NCBI GenBank assembly: GCA_036735565.1 | Contig: DAINOC010000039.1 | Coordinates: forward strand, 1-22,127 | DNA from: Coraliomargarita_B sp036735565 | GTDB taxonomy: Bacteria > Verrucomicrobiota > Verrucomicrobiia > Opitutales > Coraliomargaritaceae | DNA: 22,127 nucleotides | Direction of reading: 5' to 3' | Shown here: piece by piece, positions 16,076-22,127 of the stretch | How the letters are laid out: every line of letters begins with the position of its first letter | Numbering within the stretch: the first letter of the stretch is position 1 | The notes under the pieces: model-generated | Database searches by the model: none | Told to the model about the DNA's origin: nothing | Seen by the model: the letters and a program-made list of their open reading frames with translations, nothing else | Made by a program: the position numbers and the translations under genes

Positions 16076-16470
16076 TTTCCCATGTTTTAGATACCTGTGC
16101 GCTGCTCGATCTAGCCGCCGAGCGCTGGAGTAATGAAGTGGCGCGGAGAGCGCTAGAGGAAGCCGAGAATCCTGTCCTGTTGTCCGTTTCGATCTGGGAG
16201 ATCAGTCGAAAATTTCGACTCGGCAAGCTCACATTACCCTGTGAACAGTCGGGGGTTTACGACCTTATCCTGAGAGTCTGCCAAAATCACCAGATCGAGA
16301 TTCAGCCCCTTGATGGGGACTTGTGTCACCGCGCGGAGCTTCTGCCGCCACATCATGAAGATCCCTTCGACCGGATGATCCTCGCGCTGGGCAGCAAGTG
16401 GGAGGCTCCGATCTTTACAACAGACCGTCGCTTTGAGCCGTATCCAGTGGACGTGATTCGCCCGTGGTGA
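16072..16470 (+). CDS. PIN-domain toxin, VapC-like
   Basis: The 132-residue product is a PIN-domain ribonuclease of the VapC group. The four acidic metal-binding positions are all present: Asp7 (LDTCALL), Glu43 (SIWEIS), Asp97 or Asp100 (HHEDPFDRMIL) and Asp118 (TTDRRF). VapC enzymes typically cut tRNA or rRNA when freed from antitoxin. The ATG at 16072 overlaps the stop of the Phd-type gene by four bases, so translation is coupled. The order antitoxin then toxin and the sizes are those of a type II pair. The next gene (DUF354) starts only 15 bases downstream. Confidence 0.88.
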   Translation: MISHVLDTCALLDLAAERWSNEVARRALEEAENPVLLSVSIWEISRKFRLGKLTLPCEQSGVYDLILRVCQNHQIEIQPLDGDLCHRAELLPPHHEDPFDRMILALGSKWEAPIFTTDRRFEPYPVDVIRPW

Positions 16471-16485
16471 ACAGACCAAATACGC

Positions 16486-17520
16486 ATGAGAATCCTCCTC
16501 GAAGCCCACCACCCCGCGCACATCCACTTCTGGAAGTATCCGGTGCGCGCATTGCAGGCGCAGGGGCATGAGGTGTTGATGATTGGTCGGGACCGCGACG
16601 TGATGCGGCGACTCTTGGAGGTGTATGACTGGATTCCTGCGGAAATTCCAAAGCGCCGGACTAAGAACAACCGTTTCCCACTGCTCGAGATGCTGGCCCG
16701 GCAGTGGACGGTGGTCCGCGCGATCCGCCGCTTCAAGCCCGACGTGGTGGCCAGTCTGATGGGCAGCTACACGCAGAGCGCAAAATTACTGGGGGTGCGG
16801 AATATCATCTTTACGGATACGGAGACGCAGGCCTTCAACCATCGGATCGCGCATCCCTTCGCGGATGCGATTCACACGCCGGATTGCTTTCTGCTCGATT
16901 TTGGGAGGAAGCACCGGCGCTATGCCGGGCTGCATGAAAACGCCTATTTGGCACCGGACAGATTTCAAAGGGATGCCGGGATTCTGGCCAAGTATGGACT
17001 GGATGAGGCACCCTACCTCATCCTTCGCATGTCCGCGTGGAATACCTTTCACGACCGCGATCGCAAAGGCCTCGGCGATGCGGTTTACGCTTTTGTGGAG
17101 GAGGTAAAAGATCGTTACCGGATTCTACTTTCGGCAGAGGAAGGAAAAATTCCGCCGGGCTTGGAGGACTGCGTGGTTTCCTTCGCCCCGCAGGACTTTC
17201 ATCAGTTGATCGCGGGGGCCCGCTTTGTGGTGACGGAAGGCGCCTCAACCGCGAGCGAGGCCGCCTGTCTGGGGGTTCCCTCGGTCTTCATAAACAGTGT
17301 CGGCGACCTCGGCAACTTCAAGCTGCTGAGCGAGCAGTTCGGGCTGATCCGTGCGCATCGTGAAGCGGTGATCGGCATCCCCGACGCATTGGACTTGGCC
17401 CGGACCTGTGAGAGCGGGCGGCCCGAAGCTTTCACACTGAGCTATCAGGCATTTTTAGAGAGTCGCATCGATGTCTGCCGCTACGTCACGGATACGATTA
17501 CGCAGCTTGCGGATACCTAG
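16486..17520 (+). CDS. DUF354 family protein, GT-B fold
   Basis: The 344-residue product belongs to DUF354, a family with the GT-B fold related to UDP-GlcNAc 2-epimerases and MurG-like transferases. It is often found in surface-polysaccharide clusters. The start MRILLEAHHPAHIHFWK is characteristic, with a His-rich first loop. The first Rossmann half includes RFKPDVVASLMGSYTQSAK and FTDTETQAFNHR. The second half carries FVVTEGASTASEAACLGVPSVF, the nucleotide-binding part, in which the Glu of TEGAS and the SEA motif match GT-B enzymes. No reaction is established. It sits 15 bases after the VapC-like gene and ends head-on with the WbpG-like gene, whose stop codon shares the CTAG at 17517-17520. 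A role in making or transferring the sugar of the neighbouring operon is an inference. Confidence 0.8.
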   Translation: MRILLEAHHPAHIHFWKYPVRALQAQGHEVLMIGRDRDVMRRLLEVYDWIPAEIPKRRTKNNRFPLLEMLARQWTVVRAIRRFKPDVVASLMGSYTQSAKLLGVRNIIFTDTETQAFNHRIAHPFADAIHTPDCFLLDFGRKHRRYAGLHENAYLAPDRFQRDAGILAKYGLDEAPYLILRMSAWNTFHDRDRKGLGDAVYAFVEEVKDRYRILLSAEEGKIPPGLEDCVVSFAPQDFHQLIAGARFVVTEGASTASEAACLGVPSVFINSVGDLGNFKLLSEQFGLIRAHREAVIGIPDALDLARTCESGRPEAFTLSYQAFLESRIDVCRYVTDTITQLADT

Positions 17521-18623
17521 CGCTGGATTCGGGCCCTTTGACCGATGCGGACAAGGGAGCGAAAGAGGGCTTCCTCGCTCGGGTAGGCACGGTGGGGAAT
17601 TGCCGGTGCCCCAAGATATTCCTCAAATTCGGCATCAGAGAACCCCAGTTTTTTGCAAACGAAAGCGCGGTCCTGCTGTTTCAGCTTTTCGTCCGGGTAG
17701 GGATCTTGTTCAAGCAAGGCCATCGCTTCCGCCCGGGAGAGCTGGCCGGTCATGATGAGTGTCGAGAGGTGAATCCGGCGTTTATCGACGCCGAACTTCT
17801 TCGGAAGGATGTAGCCCTGATAGAAGCGGGTAAACACGGATTCGTAGTGTTTATAGGGATACGGCTTGTAGCCGTGCTCCCGGACCAGAAGCTCGACCGC
17901 AGCGTCCTTACGGTAGTCGATATAATCCAGAAAAGACACCCAGCGGATGCGCCGCACCAGACGATTCCATGTGAAACCGAGAGTAGAGATCAAAGGGTGC
18001 GTGCGGATGGGCACTGAGCCGAACTGGCTGTGAATCGCCCGGATATTTCGTGCGTCCAGTTTACAGTGAGTCCATCCGCCCGGCATGCGCATGCCCTCGG
18101 TGGCGCGGTTGGAGCCGGAGAGAATATAGTGGAGCCCATAGCGGCGCGCCTGGGCGTAATTGGTAGCCTGCATGGCGTTGTCCATGAGCATCTCAATGTC
18201 GATCACATGGGCGGCAAAGAAGGAGCGCTGGAGGTCCTTGTTTTCGCGCCAGTCGATGACGTGAGTATAGAGATCGACGCCGAGGGAGCGAACGAGCGAG
18301 GCGATATTATTAACCGACTCCTCGGAGTTCCAGCCATTGTCCAAGTGCACGGCAAGCGGGCGCAAGCCGTGGGATTTGGCGAGATGGAGGGTATAGGAGC
18401 TGTCGACGCCGCCGCTCACCCCGATGATACAGTCGTAGGGTTTGTTTTTTCCGCGGGCTTTGATCTCGGCCAGGAGTGCTTCGAGTTGCCGGGGCGGGGG
18501 TTCGGGCTGCGTGGAGGCGAGGAATTCGCTGCAAAAATGGCAGTGGCCTTCTGCGTCGTAGCGTATGTCCGGCGCTGAATCATCCATCACACAACGGCGG
18601 CACTCCTGATGGCGGGGATTCAT
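17517..18623 (-). CDS. wbpG: N-acetyl sugar amidotransferase, WbpG-like
   Basis: The 368-residue product is an ATP-PP-loop amidotransferase of the WbpG/PseA type. An N-terminal zinc-knuckle-like set (Cys8, Cys11, Cys28, Cys31) precedes the PP-loop GVSGGVDSSY (residues 68-77). HLDNGWNSEESVNN and SGSNRATEGMRMP follow and are typical of this family. In Pseudomonas aeruginosa O5, WbpG with HisH2 and HisF2 converts a sugar N-acetyl group to acetamidino, with ammonia from glutamine. The two other partners lie directly upstream in the same operon (8-base gap to HisF2), which strongly supports the call. The actual sugar is not known. The stop codon overlaps that of the DUF354 gene on the other strand. 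Confidence 0.9.
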   Translation of the reverse strand: MNPRHQECRRCVMDDSAPDIRYDAEGHCHFCSEFLASTQPEPPPRQLEALLAEIKARGKNKPYDCIIGVSGGVDSSYTLHLAKSHGLRPLAVHLDNGWNSEESVNNIASLVRSLGVDLYTHVIDWRENKDLQRSFFAAHVIDIEMLMDNAMQATNYAQARRYGLHYILSGSNRATEGMRMPGGWTHCKLDARNIRAIHSQFGSVPIRTHPLISTLGFTWNRLVRRIRWVSFLDYIDYRKDAAVELLVREHGYKPYPYKHYESVFTRFYQGYILPKKFGVDKRRIHLSTLIMTGQLSRAEAMALLEQDPYPDEKLKQQDRAFVCKKLGFSDAEFEEYLGAPAIPHRAYPSEEALFRSLVRIGQRARIQR

Positions 18624-18631
18624 GAGTCGTT

Positions 18632-19390
18632 TTAAAAGAGGCGGTCGAGTGTAGCCTGGTCGGGGTAGTTGACCAATACCCCTTTTTGTGGGCCGTGAAA
18701 GATGAAAAGTGAGCCAGCTGCCAGGGCCGAGGCTCCGGCGGCATGGGCGGCCCTAAGGTCTTCGAGCGATGCGGCCCCGCCCGAGGCGACCAGCGGGACG
18801 GAGCACCTCGCGGCGATCTCGGCGATACCGGCCAGGTCGTAGCCTGCGGCCTTTCCCTCGTGGTCGATGGAGCAGAGAATGATCTCACCGGCACCTTCGG
18901 CAGTGACCCGTTCGATAACCCCGGCGAGTGGCAGGCGGATGTTGTGACGACCGCTTCGAGTCCAGACTATTTTTTTCCGACTCAGCCAGGAATGTTTATA
19001 ATCGACCGAGACGACGACGCTTTGGCTCCCGAAGAGCGCGGAGGCTTCTCTGATCAGCCCGGGCTGTTCGATGGCGGCCGTATTGAGAACGACCTTCTCG
19101 AAGCCAGCGGCAAAAATAGCTGCCATCTCCGCGACTGTGCCGATGCCCCCGCCGTAAGCCAGAGGCATAAATGCCTCCGAAGCGATTTCAGTGAGGTATT
19201 CCAGATCGGGAGCCCGGCCTTCTCTTGTAGCGGCGATGTCGGTCAGCAGCAGTTCATCCACTCCCAGTGCGTTGTAGAGCTTCAGCGTGTTCAATGGATC
19301 GCCCACATAGCGATGCTTGCGGAATCGTTCGCCCTTGTAGAGGCCCCGGTCGCGAAGAAGGAGCTGGGGAATTACTCTTGGGCGGAACAT
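18632..19390 (-). CDS. hisF2: HisF2/AglZ-type acetamidino modification protein
   Basis: The 252-residue product is a TIM barrel related to HisF: the C-terminal GEIILCSIDHEGKAAGYDL and PLVASGGAASLEDL match the HisF phosphate-binding strands. It is not a histidine enzyme. At the position of the catalytic Asp11 of HisF it has Leu (IPQLLLRDRG against IPCLDVKDG), and the N-terminal loop GERFRKHRYVGDPLN is that of the HisF2/AglZ group. The Asp of SVDYKH, equivalent to HisF Asp130, is kept. Its expected role is to channel ammonia from HisH2 to the WbpG-like enzyme. Its start overlaps the end of hisH2 by 19 bases and its stop is 8 bases before the WbpG-like gene. Confidence 0.9.
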   Translation of the reverse strand: MFRPRVIPQLLLRDRGLYKGERFRKHRYVGDPLNTLKLYNALGVDELLLTDIAATREGRAPDLEYLTEIASEAFMPLAYGGGIGTVAEMAAIFAAGFEKVVLNTAAIEQPGLIREASALFGSQSVVVSVDYKHSWLSRKKIVWTRSGRHNIRLPLAGVIERVTAEGAGEIILCSIDHEGKAAGYDLAGIAEIAARCSVPLVASGGAASLEDLRAAHAAGASALAAGSLFIFHGPQKGVLVNYPDQATLDRLF

Positions 19391-19853
19391 GGCTGTCTGA
19401 TTAACCGGGTGAGAAACTCCATCCCGTATTGGTGGCTTTTTTCAGGATGGAATTGAACGCCATAAACGTTGTCGAGATGGATCGCCGAAGCAAAGCGAAC
19501 GCCGTAGTCAGTCTGGGCCCAAACCACCGCTGCATCCAGCGGCTCGTAGTGAAACGAATGCACAAAATAAAAGCGGAACGCGGTATCGAAGCCATTCGGA
19601 TGGTCCTCCGAGGTCCGAAAAACGGTATCATTCCACCCCATGTGGGGCACGCGCAGCCCGGAAGAGCGATGATCCGGAAAGCGNNNNNNNNNNNNNNNNN
19701 NNNNNNNNNNNNNNNNNNNNNNNNNNNNNNNNNNNNNNNNNNNNNNNNNNNNNNNNNNNNNNNNNNNNNNNNNNNNNNNNNNNCAAGATGCCGCAGCATA
19801 TTGCAAACAGAGGCGATGTTGCCGATTTTCAGATCGATGACTTCGATTTTCAT
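19372..19853 (-). CDS. hisH2: HisH2-type glutamine amidotransferase, broken by an assembly gap
   Basis: The first 23 codons (19853 to 19785) read MKIEVIDLKIGNIASVCNML, the start of a HisH-type class I glutaminase. The last 100 or so codons (before 19683) contain HMGWND, FYFVHSFHYEP and GVQFHPEKSHQYG, where the His and Glu of the catalytic triad are present. The middle, which should hold the nucleophilic Cys in a GxCxG loop, lies in the run of N. The two parts are in different frames if the gap is taken as 100 bases. Since HisH proteins are about 200 residues, the real gap is probably 220-250 bases. This is an assembly artefact and not evidence of a broken gene. The ATG overlaps the stop of the GT4 gene as ATGA. 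Confidence 0.88.
19684..19783. other. Assembly gap, 100 N
   Basis: Exactly 100 undetermined bases, the conventional placeholder for a gap of unknown length. It falls inside hisH2, and the flanking frames do not agree with a true length of 100. Confidence 0.98.
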
Positions 19854-21025
19854 GGCGTGAGCGAGGGCGACTCGGAGGCGCTCCAGACGGCGGCGATTTT
19901 TTCTTTTTCCCGTTCAAAACACAGCTCCTGTGCGGCCTCGTGGCTCCTTGCCTTTGCCTCTGAGATGGCGGCTGCATCCAGCGCGTTGAGTTGCCGAGCC
20001 AGCGTGGCAAAGTCGAAATCGTCGGTCACGAGACCGATGGCGTATTCTTCAATGAGTTCGGCCATATCCGGGGACGGGCCCACTACCACGGCAAGGCGGG
20101 CCTGAATAAATTCAAAAAACTTATTAGGCAGGCAGTATTTAAGGTTCAGGGCAATGGGCGGATAGAAAGCGATGCCGACATCGTAGGCATTTAAAGTTGG
20201 AATGATCGCTTCGAAGGGAACCGGTGGATGAATGGTAACTTTTTCAAAGCGGGAGGCCAGCTGCTTTAATCTGGATACGGCAGCGGAACGACCGGTGAGG
20301 TAGAGATCGAGAGAGAAGCGGTCATCGAGCAAGCGGGTCATCTTGATCAATTGGTCCAGGCCACGGTTGGCATTGGCGACACCGTGGTGGACGAGGCGAA
20401 TGCGACCCTCTGCCAAGGGGGTCGGCGCCAATTCCGCGAAGTTGGGCACGCTGCGCAGCAGGGTAGCTTCGGCGCCAAAGCTTTCCCGATAGCATTGCCG
20501 CAGGCCATTGGAAACGGTGAACATGGCGCGGCACTGTGGGATGTAGTGTTCGCAGAGCCACTGCCGGACCGGCATCTCGAAGTGACGAAACAGCCAACTC
20601 TCCTCGTTTTGTTTGGGGTAGAACTCTCTGGCGTCGAAATAAACCGGAGCGCCTTTTGCCAGGCGAAGCGCCAGAGGCAGCAACTGTAGATCATGGACGA
20701 TGAGACGCGACCAGGTATCGCCCTCTGAGACTTTCCGTATCCGGATACCGTGCACCCAGTCGATCAGCTTGAGCTTGAGCGCCGAAGGGATCGGCAAGGC
20801 GAGCAAGGGGGAGGCAAGCATACGGCGAAGCGGCCGACTCAAGCCAGGGGATGCTTGTCCAATGAACTGAACGTTTGAATCGTCAGCCTGTGCGTATGGG
20901 GGCGGGCTCAGGACAAAGGTCCGAATCCCCCGTTCCGTACAAAACTCGAGCATGCGGCGCGGGCGCGGATCCCGGCTGGGATCGCTGCGGCAGAGGATAA
21001 GTGCGGATTCAATGGGACCGGACAC
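19850..21025 (-). CDS. Glycosyltransferase, GT4 / GT-B type
   Basis: The product (391 residues from the GTG at 21025) resembles retaining GT-B glycosyltransferases of family 4. The acceptor-side half has IVHDLQLLPLALRLAKGAPVY and FDAREFYP, a common GT4 segment. The hinge region includes FTVSNGLRQCYRE, then RLVHHGVANANRGLDQLI at the start of the donor half. The donor-binding end has LPNKFFEFIQARLAVV, in which the Asn-Lys-Phe-Phe-Glu corresponds to the EX7E-type region. The donor and acceptor are unknown; surface-glycan assembly is likely from its operon. The start is uncertain: no ATG lies near the expected N-terminus, and GTG 21025, 10 bases after the epimerase stop, fits best. Frame further upstream lies inside the epimerase gene. 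Confidence 0.82.
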   Translation of the reverse strand: MSGPIESALILCRSDPSRDPRPRRMLEFCTERGIRTFVLSPPPYAQADDSNVQFIGQASPGLSRPLRRMLASPLLALPIPSALKLKLIDWVHGIRIRKVSEGDTWSRLIVHDLQLLPLALRLAKGAPVYFDAREFYPKQNEESWLFRHFEMPVRQWLCEHYIPQCRAMFTVSNGLRQCYRESFGAEATLLRSVPNFAELAPTPLAEGRIRLVHHGVANANRGLDQLIKMTRLLDDRFSLDLYLTGRSAAVSRLKQLASRFEKVTIHPPVPFEAIIPTLNAYDVGIAFYPPIALNLKYCLPNKFFEFIQARLAVVVGPSPDMAELIEEYAIGLVTDDFDFATLARQLNALDAAAISEAKARSHEAAQELCFEREKEKIAAVWSASESPSLTP

Positions 21026-21035
21026 GATAAGAAAT

Positions 21036-22127
21036 TCAGGAGCGTATGGATTTCGCGGGAGCGTCCAGCAGGGCGCGGACGATGCGTTCAGCGCAATGGC
21101 CATCGCCGAAGATATCGGCCTGCCAGGGTGTGGTCGGAACGAAAGTATCCATCGCGTTGAGCAAGTCATCGGAGCGGCAGTTGACCAGCCGGCTCCAGCC
21201 GGTTTCGACCAGCTCCACCCATTCGGTTTCATTGCGGAGGATGAGGCCCGGGACTCGGTGAAAATAGGCCTCTTTTTGGAGACCGCCAGAGTCGGTGACC
21301 ACGAGGGCGGCGTGCTTGGTCAGCACTGCCATGGTGGTATAGCCGACGGGCTCCACAAAGTGGATATTTGGGAAATCGGCGGCTGACTTGCCGAGGGCAT
21401 CCATACGCTTTTGCGTCCTTGGGTGAAGCGGGAGGAGGACAGGCCGCCCGGCAGCTGCCTGATGAAAAGCCAGCAGCCAAGTGAGGAGTCGATCCGGGCC
21501 ATCGGTATTCTCCGCGCGGTGGAGGGTCGCTAGAGTGTAGCTTTTCGGTCCGAGTCCGAAGGTTTCAAGCACGGCCGCTTCGTCGACTTGCTCGCAGGCA
21601 TGGAGCGCCGCATCAAACATGATGTCGCCGCAGTGGAAAATCCCCGTTTCAGGACGGTTTTCGGCGCGGAGGTTTTGCACGGCGGTCGGTGTGGGCGCGA
21701 AGAGCAGGTCCGAGAGGTGATCCGTGACGACGCGGTTGATCTCCTCCGGCATGGCGCGGTTGAAGGAGCGCAGCCCCGCCTCGACGTGGGCAATGGGGAT
21801 CTGCAGCTTCGCGGCGGCCAGGGCCCCGGCGAGCGTGGAATCGGTATCGCCGAAGACGACTACCAGATCCGGTCTCTCCTGCAGGAGGACTTTCTCGATC
21901 CCGATCAGCATCCGGCCCGTCATTTCGCCGTGGCTGGCGGCATGGATCCCCAGGTTGTAGGCGGGCGGTCCCATCCCCAACTCGCTGAAAAAGATGTCCG
22001 ACATGTTGGCATCAAAGTGCTGGCCGGTGTGAAGGATTTTCTCTTCGATCTCCGGGCGCTCCCGCAGGGCCCGCGAAAGGGTCGCCGCCTTGATAAACTG
22101 GGGCCGGGCGCCGACGATGGTGAGGAG
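21036..22127 (-). CDS. wecB: UDP-N-acetylglucosamine 2-epimerase family, WbpI-like (partial)
   Basis: This is a non-hydrolysing UDP-sugar 2-epimerase, cut at its N-terminus by the window edge; only the first two or three residues should be missing, since the frame enters with LLTIVGARPQFIKAA. Visible family segments are LHTGQHFDANMSDIFF, FGDTDSTLAGALAA, HVEAGLRSFNRAMPEE with the catalytic acidic residues, LATLHRAEN and VTDSGGLQKEAYF. The HFDANMSDIFFSELG and SHGEMTGRML wording is closer to WbpI (epimerase of UDP-2,3-diacetamido sugars in Pseudomonas aeruginosa) than to WecB of enterobacteria. That fits the downstream amidotransfer genes, but substrate assignment by wording is an inference. It is the first visible gene of the operon, and others may precede it outside the window. 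Confidence 0.92.
   Translation of the reverse strand, partial: LLTIVGARPQFIKAATLSRALRERPEIEEKILHTGQHFDANMSDIFFSELGMGPPAYNLGIHAASHGEMTGRMLIGIEKVLLQERPDLVVVFGDTDSTLAGALAAAKLQIPIAHVEAGLRSFNRAMPEEINRVVTDHLSDLLFAPTPTAVQNLRAENRPETGIFHCGDIMFDAALHACEQVDEAAVLETFGLGPKSYTLATLHRAENTDGPDRLLTWLLAFHQAAAGRPVLLPLHPRTQKRMDALGKSAADFPNIHFVEPVGYTTMAVLTKHAALVVTDSGGLQKEAYFHRVPGLILRNETEWVELVETGWSRLVNCRSDDLLNAMDTFVPTTPWQADIFGDGHCAERIVRALLDAPAKSIRS

Noticed and set aside
18632..19853. Histidine biosynthesis hisHF pair
   Set aside because: The HisF paralogue lacks catalytic Asp11, no other his genes are present, and the pair is flanked by glycan genes including a WbpG-like amidotransferase.

Overview
The window is GC-rich, densely coded bacterial chromosome, mostly housekeeping genes with one surface-glycan operon at the right end. 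I infer a Verrucomicrobiota (Opitutia-like) host. The reasons are the style of DnaN, the plant/cyanobacterial-type IspH with a long N-terminal extension, the weak or absent Shine-Dalgarno sequences, and the abundant palindromic intergenic repeats. This placement is a judgement from memory of protein families and was not computed. A run of exactly 100 N (19684-19783) shows a draft assembly.

Left part (1-6970): an AT-richer edge abuts a 5'-truncated remnant of glycerol-3-phosphate dehydrogenase (C-terminal domain only). Then, on the minus strand, come tyrS, a cytidylyltransferase/GHMP-kinase fusion and ahpD. Divergent from ahpD is miaB, translationally overlapped by a secreted nuclease with a C-terminal helix-hairpin-helix domain. 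An HspQ-like gene follows on the minus strand. The two largest gene-free stretches (1827-2170 and 3794-4151) each hold a pair of inverted palindromic repeats.

Middle (6970-15730): ispH (minus) is divergent from a lone RelE-fold gene that sits 11 bases before pssA (plus). An AT-rich spacer with 11-bp tandem repeats and a candidate promoter leads to dnaN, followed by an unknown membrane protein. A small lipoprotein and gnd lie on the minus strand, each with a clear intrinsic terminator. A second unknown membrane protein follows on the plus strand.

Right part (15840-22127): a Phd/VapC-type toxin-antitoxin pair runs into a DUF354 (GT-B fold) gene on the plus strand. This meets head-on a tight five-gene minus-strand operon: a WbpI-like UDP-sugar 2-epimerase (cut by the window end), a GT4 glycosyltransferase, HisH2 (interrupted by the N gap), HisF2 and a WbpG-like amidotransferase. 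By analogy with Pseudomonas aeruginosa O-antigen and Methanococcus AglXYZ systems, HisH2 releases ammonia from glutamine, HisF2 channels it, and the WbpG-like ATP-PP-loop enzyme uses it to turn an N-acetyl group of a nucleotide sugar into an acetamidino group. The epimerase would prepare the sugar and the GT4 (perhaps also DUF354) would transfer it into a surface glycan.

No rRNA, tRNA, CRISPR array, intact insertion sequence or convincing replication origin was seen.
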